From the NCBI GenBank assembly GCA_030647575.1, contig JAUSJS010000038.1, forward strand, positions 1 through 12,913: a DNA stretch of 12,913 nucleotides, written 5' to 3'. This DNA is from Candidatus Limnocylindrales bacterium. Lineage in GTDB: Bacteria; Chloroflexota; Limnocylindria; Limnocylindrales; CSP1-4. The notes below the pieces were generated by a model that ran no database searches, was not told where the DNA came from, and was given only the letters and a program-made list of their open reading frames with translations. Both the position numbers and the translations under genes were made by a program. This document shows, in pieces, positions 6,680-12,913 of this stretch (positions are counted from its first letter, which is position 1; each line of letters begins with the position of its first letter).

Positions 6680-7756
6680 ATGCCTGAGCTTCCCGAGGTC
6701 GAGACGGTCGCGCGCGACCTGCGCCCGCGCATCGTCGGCGGCACCATCGTCGGCGCCCGCTGCTCGTGGGCCCGGACGCTGCGCTCGCACACGCCCGAGG
6801 CGTTCGCGGAAGGGGTCTCCGGCCGGCAGGTGGAGGCCGTCGGCCGGCGGGCCAAGCAGGTGGTGATCGAGCTGTCGGGTGGAGTCGCGCTGACGATCCA
6901 TCTGAAGATGACCGGGCAGCTCTTCGTCGTGCCGGCCGATGCGCCGGCGGACCCCTATGTCCGGCTCGTGCTCGAGCTTGCCGACGGTCGCGAGATCCGC
7001 TTCCGCGACATTCGCAAGTTCGGCAAGGTCGGGTTGTATGGCCGGGATCCGGTCACCGGGGAGCTCACCGTCGAGACCGGCGGTACCGCGGTCTTCGCGT
7101 CGCTCGGGCCGGAACCGCTCGATCCGGAATTCACCCTGCGCGAGTTTCGCCGCCGCTTGCGGCGTCGCAAGGGTCGCCTGAAGCCGCTCCTCCTCGACCA
7201 GGCGTTCGTCGCCGGTGTCGGCAACATCTACGCCGACGAAGCACTATGGACCGCCCGCCTCCACCCGCTCCGAACCGTTCCGACGCTCCGGCCGCCCGAC
7301 GAGCGCCGCCTGTTCACGGCCGTCCGCTCGATCCTGGCCGAGGCGATCGAGCGGCGGGGAAGCTCGATCGACGATTACACCGCGCCCGACGGCGACGGCT
7401 CCATGCAGGAACGGCTGCAGGTCTACCAGCGGACCGGGGAGCCGTGCCCTCGTTGCGCGCGTCCGGTCAAGCGCATCGTCGTCGGCGCTCGGTCGACCCA
7501 TCTCTGTTCGTGGTGCCAGCGGCTGCCGGCCACCGACCGGAAGGGGGCCGCCGCGACCCTGGGCGGAATGACCGGCGGCCGGCGACGTTCCGGCCGGCGC
7601 TGGGTGGAGATCGCCGGCGACGGCGCGCTGGGGCTCACCCCCGGCGAGGCGGAGCGGGCCGCACGGCGAGCGCGGACGGAGCGGACCAGGCGCGCAGCCG
7701 CCACGCGGCGAGCGGCCGCCCGAGCGTCGACGACCGAGGAGACCCGGGCGGGATGA
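6680..7756 (+). CDS. mutM: Formamidopyrimidine-DNA glycosylase with a long basic tail
   Basis: This bifunctional base-excision enzyme (Fpg) removes 8-oxoguanine and formamidopyrimidines and cuts the abasic site. The N-terminus PELPEVE supplies catalytic Pro2 and Glu3, and Lys59 corresponds to the conserved Lys57 of E. coli. The lesion-opening residues Met77, Arg112 and Phe114 are present. The helix-two-turn-helix spans about 168-198 with the VAGVGNIYADEALW core (Asn182). A zinc finger uses Cys256, Cys259, Cys276 and Cys279, with the DNA-contacting Arg271 in ARSTHLC. The usual Fpg ends shortly after this finger at about 270-290 residues. This one continues for about 78 more, rich in Arg, Ala and Gly, unlikely to be folded and probably DNA-binding. 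Initiation at ATG 6680 is certain because Pro2 is catalytic. It follows polA by 9 nt and overlaps the ABC-F gene by 4 nt (ATGA). Confidence 0.97.
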   Translation: MPELPEVETVARDLRPRIVGGTIVGARCSWARTLRSHTPEAFAEGVSGRQVEAVGRRAKQVVIELSGGVALTIHLKMTGQLFVVPADAPADPYVRLVLELADGREIRFRDIRKFGKVGLYGRDPVTGELTVETGGTAVFASLGPEPLDPEFTLREFRRRLRRRKGRLKPLLLDQAFVAGVGNIYADEALWTARLHPLRTVPTLRPPDERRLFTAVRSILAEAIERRGSSIDDYTAPDGDGSMQERLQVYQRTGEPCPRCARPVKRIVVGARSTHLCSWCQRLPATDRKGAAATLGGMTGGRRRSGRRWVEIAGDGALGLTPGEAERAARRARTERTRRAAATRRAAARASTTEETRAG

Positions 7757-9816
7757 GCATCCTCCGACTCTCCGGCGTCACCCGCGAGGTGGGCACGTTG
7801 GTGATCCTCGACTCGATCGGCGCGTCAATCGCGCTGGGCGATCGGATCGGGCTGGTCGGCCCCAACGGCGCCGGCAAGACGACGTTGCTGCGCCTGGCGG
7901 CGGGCCGGGACGAGCCCGACCGCGGCGAGGTGCAGCGCAAGCGCGGCCTGAGCGTCGGCCTCCTCGCCCAGGAGGCACACTTCGACGCCGTGTTCATGGC
8001 CTCGTCGGATCTGCGCGAGGCCGTTCGGACCGGCGCCGCCCACCTCGATCGGATGGCCGAACGGTTGGCAGCCTTCGAACGCGAGGGCCGTGCGACCGAG
8101 CCAGCCTACGCCGAGCTCCAGCACGAATACGAGATCCTCGGCGGGTACACGCTCGACCAGCGGGTGGACACGGCGCTGAGCGGACTCGGCTTCGCGCACG
8201 ACGAGTGGAACAAGCCGCCGTCCGCGCTGTCCGGCGGCGAGCAGACCCGCGCCTCGCTGGCTCGCCTGGTCATCGCCGACCCCGATCTGCTGCTGCTCGA
8301 CGAACCGACCAACCACCTGGATCTCGACGCCCTCGAATGGCTGGAGGAGCACCTCCGGCGACGGAGCGGTTCGCTCGTGGTGGCCTCGCACGACCGGGCC
8401 TTCCTTGACGCGACGGTGACCCGGATCTGGGAATTGCGCGACCGCCGGCTGACCGCCTTCCGCGGCGACTACAGCGCGTACCACCGCCAGCGCGAGGAGC
8501 GTGACGCGCGGGCGGTCAAGGACGTGGAGACGCAGGCCGAAGCGATCGCGCGCGAACGCGAGCTGGTCCAGCGCTATCGGACCCACCGCAAGTTCAGCAA
8601 GATGCACGAGCACGAAGCGCGCCTGGAGCGGCTCGAGTCGGACCGTCGCGACGCCCCGAAGGCCGGGCGGAGGCTCGCCATCCCGACCGCCGCGCTGGCG
8701 GGTAGTGCGCGGTCGCGCTCGGGGGAAATCGTCGTTCGCGCCGAGGACCTGACCGTCGGATACCTGCCTGGACGCGGCGCCCTCAACGCGGATGGGTCAC
8801 CGGCGGCGGAGCCGCACCTTGTCGCGCGGGCGCCCTTCCTGGCCGCGCAGCGCGGCGAACGGATCGGGATCGTGGGGCCGAACGGCGCGGGCAAGACGAC
8901 GCTGCTGCGAACGATCGCCGGCGACCTGCCCCCGCTGGACGGCGGGATCGTGTTCGGCCATGCGGTCCAGATCGGCTACCTGGCCCAGCTGCGTGGCGCC
9001 GCGATTCCCGGGACGACCGTGCTCGATGCGCTGCTGGAGGCGATCCCGGTCACCGCCGGGGAGGCACGGACCTATCTCGCTCGGTTCCTCTTCCGCGGCG
9101 ACGACGCATTCAAGGAGGTCCACTCGCTGTCGGGCGGTGAGCGCTCCCGATTGGAGCTGGCGCTGCTCGGGATCATGCCGGCGAACCTGCTGTTGCTCGA
9201 CGAGCCCACGAACCATCTTGACATCCCGGCACGCGAGGCGATCGAGGCGTTCATGGCCACCTCGCCGGCGACACTGCTGGTGGTGTCGCACGACCGGCGG
9301 CTGCTCGAGACCGTGTGCGAGAAGCTGTGGGTGGTGGACGATGGGGCGGCGGTGGCGTTCGATGGTAGATATCGCGCGTGGCGGGCGGCCGTGGCGAACG
9401 GTTGGACGGTCGCGGGGGCGCTGGAGGTCGAAGCTGGCCGATTACGTGGCGGGAGTCGGCGGGGCGCGATCGCGATCGTTGCTACCTACCGCGCTGCGCC
9501 TGACGGTCGCTCTGGTCGCGCCGGCACCGCGTCGAATGCGTCGGCTGCCGTAGTCACGGCACCACCACCCACCAGACAGCGGGTGAAGAAGGTGAAGCTT
9601 TCGAAGGATGCGTACCGGCGCCAGAAGGCGGCTGTGGAGACCGACCTCACCCGGCTCAACTTGCGGAAGAACCACCTGGAGCTGGCGATGGGGGACCCGG
9701 CGGTCGCCGGGAATTACGTGGAGATGCGGCGGGTGACCAGCGAGCTCGCGGACATCGAGATAGCCCTTGCGACGGCCGAGGACGCTTGGCTGGAGCTGGC
9801 AGAGCGGGCGCCGTGA
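7753..9816 (+). CDS. ABC-F family ATPase (ribosome-associated type)
   Basis: The 687-residue protein has two ABC ATPase domains in one chain and no membrane segment, which defines ABC-F proteins. They act on the ribosome in translation, stress or antibiotic protection rather than in transport. Domain 1 has Walker A GPNGAGKT (36-43), signature LSGGE (159-163), Walker B LLLLDE (Glu184) and H-loop His213. Domain 2 repeats them at 375-382, 459-463, Glu484 and His513, exactly 300 residues later for Walker B and H-loop. The interdomain linker (about 243-310) is charged and holds HRKFSKMHEHEARLERLE, the segment that would reach the ribosomal P-site. Residues about 560-608 are a low-complexity spacer, and 609-687 form a basic then coiled-coil C-terminus. 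The start is ATG 7753, overlapping the mutM stop by 4 nt; the frame is open further upstream but only inside mutM. The specific subfamily cannot be named by eye. Confidence 0.93.
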   Translation: MSILRLSGVTREVGTLVILDSIGASIALGDRIGLVGPNGAGKTTLLRLAAGRDEPDRGEVQRKRGLSVGLLAQEAHFDAVFMASSDLREAVRTGAAHLDRMAERLAAFEREGRATEPAYAELQHEYEILGGYTLDQRVDTALSGLGFAHDEWNKPPSALSGGEQTRASLARLVIADPDLLLLDEPTNHLDLDALEWLEEHLRRRSGSLVVASHDRAFLDATVTRIWELRDRRLTAFRGDYSAYHRQREERDARAVKDVETQAEAIARERELVQRYRTHRKFSKMHEHEARLERLESDRRDAPKAGRRLAIPTAALAGSARSRSGEIVVRAEDLTVGYLPGRGALNADGSPAAEPHLVARAPFLAAQRGERIGIVGPNGAGKTTLLRTIAGDLPPLDGGIVFGHAVQIGYLAQLRGAAIPGTTVLDALLEAIPVTAGEARTYLARFLFRGDDAFKEVHSLSGGERSRLELALLGIMPANLLLLDEPTNHLDIPAREAIEAFMATSPATLLVVSHDRRLLETVCEKLWVVDDGAAVAFDGRYRAWRAAVANGWTVAGALEVEAGRLRGGSRRGAIAIVATYRAAPDGRSGRAGTASNASAAVVTAPPPTRQRVKKVKLSKDAYRRQKAAVETDLTRLNLRKNHLELAMGDPAVAGNYVEMRRVTSELADIEIALATAEDAWLELAERAP

Positions 9817-10460
9817 TGCCAGCAGGCGGCAAGGTCGGGGGGCGGCGGCGGGCGGTCCGGATCGGTATCAGCGGTCCGATCGGGTGTGGCAAGTCGACCA
9901 TCGCGCGATGGCTGGGGGAGCGGCCCGGCGTGGTCGTTGTCGATGCCGATCGGGTGGCGCGTGACGTGCTCGATCGCGAGGAGCCGGCGCTGGACGCCGT
10001 GGTGGCGCGCTTCGGGGCCGATCTCCTCGGTCCCGATGGCGAGCTCGATCGGGCGGCGCTCGGGCGCCTCGTTTTTGCGGATCCGGCGGCGCTGCGCGAT
10101 CTCGAGGCAATCGTCCACCCGGCAGTCCGGCCCAGGATCGTGGCCGCGATCGCCGCCGCGGACGCTGCGCGGGCCGAAGCCGTGGTCATCGAGGCGATCA
10201 AGCTCGTCGAGGGGGGCCTGGCGGCCGAGTGCGATGAGGTCTGGCTGGTGACCTGCGATCCAACCGTTCAACGAGCGCGGCTCGTCGGTCGCGGCTCATC
10301 TGAGGCGGACGCCTCGCAGCGAATCGCGGCCCAGGGCGACTTGATCCGGAGGATCGGTCCGGGCGCGACACGCCTCATCGACACTTCGGGTGATCCGAGC
10401 GAGACTCGGCGGCAGGTGGACGCGACCCTGAATGAGGCGCTCATCGCTCGCCGGTCATAG
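9816..10460 (+). CDS. coaE: Dephospho-CoA kinase
   Basis: This 214-residue kinase would catalyse the last step of coenzyme A synthesis, ATP-dependent phosphorylation of dephospho-CoA at the ribose 3'-hydroxyl, in the cytoplasm. The P-loop GPIGCGKST is at 20-28. The conserved DAD motif (43-45) follows in VVDADRVARDVL, and HPAVRPRIVAAI at about 101-112 matches the family. Where most CoaE have D-x-PLLFE, this protein has IEAIKLVEGGL (125-135); the pattern DEVWLVTCDPTVQRARLVGRG after it is typical. The chosen ATG 9816 overlaps the ABC-F stop by one base (TGATG). A GTG directly before it and a TTG at 9786 are alternatives that change only the N-terminal end. The product is metabolic, but coaE near polA, mutM or uvrB is a known recurring neighbourhood. 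Confidence 0.93.
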   Translation: MPAGGKVGGRRRAVRIGISGPIGCGKSTIARWLGERPGVVVVDADRVARDVLDREEPALDAVVARFGADLLGPDGELDRAALGRLVFADPAALRDLEAIVHPAVRPRIVAAIAAADAARAEAVVIEAIKLVEGGLAAECDEVWLVTCDPTVQRARLVGRGSSEADASQRIAAQGDLIRRIGPGATRLIDTSGDPSETRRQVDATLNEALIARRS

Positions 10461-10492
10461 GTGCGCGACTGTGCGGCAACGTCAGACATGCG

Positions 10493-10518
10493 AGAGGTGG
10501 ATTCAGCGTCCCACCTTT
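10493..10518 (+). terminator. Weak terminator-like hairpin after coaE
   Basis: AGAGGTGG (10493-10500) can pair with CCACCTTT (10511-10518), eight pairs including one G-U, around a 10-nt loop. It lies about 32 nt after the coaE stop. The T-run is only three bases and is partly used in the stem, so it may be an inefficient terminator or simply a hairpin. Confidence 0.35.
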
Positions 10519-10614
10519 GACCCACGCGATCTGGAGACAACAATTCGAGTCGGGGAGACGTTCATGGCGGCCCTCAAGGTCTGACGTCGACTGGTAGTCG
10601 CGTTCCCGCGGCCA
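10519..10614. other. Remainder of the coaE-uvrB spacer
   Basis: No gene is evident here. A short hairpin, CGACT-GGT-AGTCG, occupies 10588-10600, and a six-codon frame (MAALKV) starts at 10564 after GGGGAG. GTTC at 10602-10605 pairs with GAAC at 10615-10618, so a third GTTC-type half-site flanks the SOS-like box. Confidence 0.35.
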
Positions 10615-10626
10615 GAACGCCTGTTC
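10615..10626. promoter_or_regulatory. LexA/SOS-type operator GAAC-N4-GTTC before uvrB
   Basis: GAACGCCTGTTC has both perfect half-sites of the Gram-positive-type LexA box (consensus CGAACRNRYGTTCG). It is 18 nt upstream of the TAGACT -10 hexamer, so it overlaps the expected -35 region, which is where a repressor would block initiation. uvrB is a classic SOS gene. The box is seen directly; LexA binding is inferred. Confidence 0.6.
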
Positions 10627-10644
10627 GGTTCGTGCGTGGCTTGG

Positions 10645-10650
10645 TAGACT
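10645..10650 (+). promoter_or_regulatory. -10-like hexamer TAGACT, 6 nt before the uvrB start
   Basis: TAGACT ends 6 nt before the uvrB ATG, predicting a leaderless transcript; no Shine-Dalgarno site precedes the ATG. It is identical to the hexamer upstream of the sigma gene, and its spacing to the start equals that at polA and mutM. Confidence 0.6.
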
Positions 10651-10656
10651 GACCGC

Positions 10657-12913
10657 ATGCCGGATTTCAAGCTCGTTGCGCCGTTCGAGCCGACGGGCGA
10701 CCAGCCGACCGCGATCGAGTCGCTCGTTGAGGGCCTCGAAAAAGGCCTGAACCATCAAGTCATGATCGGCGCGACTGGTACCGGGAAGACCGCGACGATT
10801 GCCTGGACCATCGCCCGGGCGAACCGACCCACGCTGGTCCTGGCCCACAACAAGACCCTCGCCGCCCAGCTCTACGCCGAGTTTCGAGAGTTCTTTCCCG
10901 AGAACGCGGTCGAGTACTTCGTCAGCTACTTCGACTACTACCAGCCCGAGGCCTACCTGCCGCGTAGCGACACCTACATCGAGAAGGACTCGAGCCGGAA
11001 CGACGAGATCGACCGGCTCCGCCACGCCGCGACCCATGCCCTGTTCGAACGCCGCGACGTCATCATCGTCGCCTCGGTCTCGTGCATCTACGGCCTCGGC
11101 GCGCCGGTCGATTACGGCGCCACCGTGCTCAAGTTGCGGGTCGGCGGCCAGTACCGGCGCGACGCCGTCCTGCGACATCTGGTCGATCTCCAGTACCAGC
11201 GCAACGACCAGGCGCTGAGCCGAGCTCGCTTCCGCGTCCGCGGCGACACGCTGGAGCTCCAGCCGGCATCGGAGGAGACGGTCGTCCGGGTCGAGTTCTT
11301 CGGCGACACCGTCGAGCGAATCACCGAGCTCGACCCGCTGACCGGCGAGCTGCTCGTCGAGCGCAAGGAGACCAACGTCTTCCCGGCGACCCACTACGTC
11401 ACCCCGGCCGACAAGCTCAAGGAAGCGATCGTCGACATCGAGGCCGAGATGGAGGAGCGGGTCGGCCAGCTCGAAGCGGAGGGACGGGTCCTCGAGGGGG
11501 CCCGGCTACGCCAGCGGACGACCTTCGACCTGGAGATGATGCGTGAGCTGGGCTACTGCACCGGCATCGAGAACTATTCGCGCCACCTCGCCCGGCGCGA
11601 GGCCGGCTCGCGCCCGTGGACGCTGCTCGACTACTTCCCGCCGGACTGGCTGCTGGTGGTCGACGAGTCGCACATGACCATCCCGCAGGTCGTCGGCATG
11701 TACAAGAACGACCGGACCCGCAAGGAGATCCTGGTCGACTTCGGCTTCCGCCTGCCGTCCGCGCTCGACAACCGGCCGCTCACCTTCGAGGAATTCGAGG
11801 CGACCGTCCACCAGGCCATCTACATGAGCGCGACGCCCGGGCCGTACGAGCTGGAGCGAAGCCAGCGCAACGTCCAGCAGCTCATCCGCCCGACCGGGAT
11901 CGTCGACCCGCCGATCACCGTCCGTCCGACGGACGGCCAGATCGACGACCTGCTCGAGGAGATCCGGATCCGGGCCGAGCGCGGCGAGCGAGCCCTGGTC
12001 ACCACGCTGACCAAGAAGATGGCCGAGGACCTGGCCGACTACCTGCGCGAGCTCGGGGTCAAGGTCCAGTACCTCCACAGCGAGGTCGACACGCTCGAGC
12101 GGGTGGCGATCCTGCGCGACCTGCGCCTCGGCATCTTCGACGTCCTGGTCGGGATCAATCTCCTGCGCGAAGGGATCGACCTGCCCGAGGTGACGCTGGT
12201 GGCGATCCTCGACGCGGACAAGGAGGGCTTCCTGCGCTCGGCCTGGTCGCTCATCCAGATGGTCGGCCGGGCGGCCCGGAACATCGGCGGCGAAGTGATC
12301 ATGTACGCCGACCGGGTGACCGAATCGATGCGCGTCGCCATCGACGAGACGGACCGCCGGCGGACCTATCAGCAGAACTACAACAAGCAACGCGGCATCG
12401 AACCGACGACGATCGTCAAGGGCATCCGCGACATCAACCAGCGCCTGCGCGCGGTCGCCGAGTCGAGCGCGGTCTACAGCTCGGAGCGCGGCGGTGAGTT
12501 CAATGAGGCCGACCGCGGCAAGGTCGAGGCGCTGGTTGCGCGGATGGAGGCCGAGATGAAGGCGGCCGCCAAGCAGCTCGAATTCGAGCGGGCCGCGGCC
12601 CTGCGCGACGAGATCCAGCAGATCCGGCTGCGGGTGCTGCAAGAGGACGCCTCGATCACCGTTGGGCGTGCGGCGGAGCGTGCGGCTCGCGAGGCGGCGG
12701 GGAGGGGATTGACCGGCGCGGCGGATCGTGCCCGCGGCCGCAGGAGTGCCGCCGCCGTCGCGGCAGGTCCGGCCATGGAGGTCACCAGCGTCACGGTCCT
12801 GCCCGCCGATGAGGAACCAGGCGTGTCCGCAGACGGCGCGCCCGGGATCGACGAGGGCACGGTCGCAGACTGGCTGCCCGGCATCCGTGACGAGCACGAC
12901 GACGATGCCGGCT
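10657..12913 (+). CDS. uvrB: Excinuclease ABC subunit B (3' end beyond the window)
   Basis: UvrB is the damage-verifying helicase-like subunit of nucleotide excision repair; it is loaded by UvrA and recruits UvrC. At least 752 residues are present and the frame is still open at the window edge. Walker A is GATGTGKT (38-45). The beta-hairpin that clamps DNA lies around 91-119 (SYFDYYQPEAYLPRSD). The motif II equivalent is DESH (336-339). Motifs V and VI include LLREGIDLPEV and QMVGRAARN (534-542). The C-terminal UVR motif, which contacts UvrC and UvrA, lies at about 629-663. Most UvrB proteins end near there at about 660-690 residues. This one runs on for at least 89 more, first basic and Ala-rich, then acidic. 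ATG 10657 is fixed by the FKLVAPFEPTGDQPTAI start. An SOS-like box and a -10 hexamer precede it. Confidence 0.96.
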   Translation, partial: MPDFKLVAPFEPTGDQPTAIESLVEGLEKGLNHQVMIGATGTGKTATIAWTIARANRPTLVLAHNKTLAAQLYAEFREFFPENAVEYFVSYFDYYQPEAYLPRSDTYIEKDSSRNDEIDRLRHAATHALFERRDVIIVASVSCIYGLGAPVDYGATVLKLRVGGQYRRDAVLRHLVDLQYQRNDQALSRARFRVRGDTLELQPASEETVVRVEFFGDTVERITELDPLTGELLVERKETNVFPATHYVTPADKLKEAIVDIEAEMEERVGQLEAEGRVLEGARLRQRTTFDLEMMRELGYCTGIENYSRHLARREAGSRPWTLLDYFPPDWLLVVDESHMTIPQVVGMYKNDRTRKEILVDFGFRLPSALDNRPLTFEEFEATVHQAIYMSATPGPYELERSQRNVQQLIRPTGIVDPPITVRPTDGQIDDLLEEIRIRAERGERALVTTLTKKMAEDLADYLRELGVKVQYLHSEVDTLERVAILRDLRLGIFDVLVGINLLREGIDLPEVTLVAILDADKEGFLRSAWSLIQMVGRAARNIGGEVIMYADRVTESMRVAIDETDRRRTYQQNYNKQRGIEPTTIVKGIRDINQRLRAVAESSAVYSSERGGEFNEADRGKVEALVARMEAEMKAAAKQLEFERAAALRDEIQQIRLRVLQEDASITVGRAAERAAREAAGRGLTGAADRARGRRSAAAVAAGPAMEVTSVTVLPADEEPGVSADGAPGIDEGTVADWLPGIRDEHDDDAG

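Noticed and set aside
6766..7752. In-frame upstream extension of the ABC-F frame by 329 codons
   Set aside because: It runs entirely inside mutM in another frame, reads as low-complexity Arg/Ala/Pro sequence, and real homology starts at the ATG at 7753.
9466..9478. Overlapping GCGATCGC-type palindrome in the ABC-F gene
   Set aside because: A single occurrence inside coding sequence in a GC-rich genome; no repeated array seen.
10544..10550. T-loop-like TTCGAGT in the coaE-uvrB spacer, suggesting a tRNA or tRNA fragment
   Set aside because: The flanking five bases on each side do not pair, and no acceptor, anticodon or D stem can be built around it on either strand.
10564..10584. Six-codon frame MAALKV with a good GGGGAG spacing, possible leader peptide for uvrB
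   Set aside because: It lies upstream of the predicted uvrB promoter, so it would not be on that transcript, and it is too short to judge.
1..12913. Search for mobile elements, CRISPR repeats, att sites or a replication origin
   Set aside because: No transposase, integrase, regularly spaced repeat, DnaA-box cluster or terminal inverted repeat was seen.

Overview
This is a gene-dense, high-GC (roughly 70% by eye) bacterial chromosomal segment. Every gene lies on the + strand. Gene families, weak reliance on Shine-Dalgarno sites, a CoaE variant with a Glu-Ala-Ile-Lys motif, and a UvrB with a GATGTGKT P-loop all fit a Chloroflexota lineage, perhaps a Limnocylindria-like one. That placement is inference from remembered family features, not a computed phylogeny. 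I see no mobile element, CRISPR array or phage gene.

Layout. (1) 1-1505: an amidase-signature hydrolase whose 5' end may lie outside the window. (2) 1506-1958: a perfect 6-6-6 dyad, two -10-like hexamers, tRNA-Leu(CAA) with encoded CCA, then a non-coding stretch ending in promoter elements. (3) 1959-3663: an ECF sigma factor gene overlapping by 8 nt a membrane anti-sigma factor gene with two tandem zinc-finger-like modules and two membrane segments. (4) 3722-10460: polA, mutM, an ABC-F ATPase and coaE; mutM, ABC-F and coaE overlap by 4 and 1 nt. (5) 10461-10656: a terminator-like hairpin, a LexA-type GAAC-N4-GTTC box and a -10 hexamer. (6) 10657 to the window end: uvrB, still open at the edge because of an unusually long C-terminal tail.

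How it fits together. polA, mutM and uvrB form a DNA-repair block (gap filling, oxidised-base removal, nucleotide excision). coaE sits in this neighbourhood in many bacteria, for example polA-mutM-coaE in Bacillus and polA...coaE...uvrB in Mycobacterium. The sigma/anti-sigma pair upstream looks like a separate envelope- or redox-stress switch.

The most interesting regulatory signals are these. An exact ECF-type promoter, GGAACC-N16-CGTCT, lies upstream of the sigma gene, and a second exact copy lies inside the anti-sigma gene, just before the second of its duplicated modules. polA, mutM and uvrB each carry a TANNNT hexamer exactly 6 nt before the start codon, which suggests leaderless mRNAs. 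uvrB has an SOS-type operator placed over its likely -35 region. None of these sites has been tested; each is read from sequence alone.
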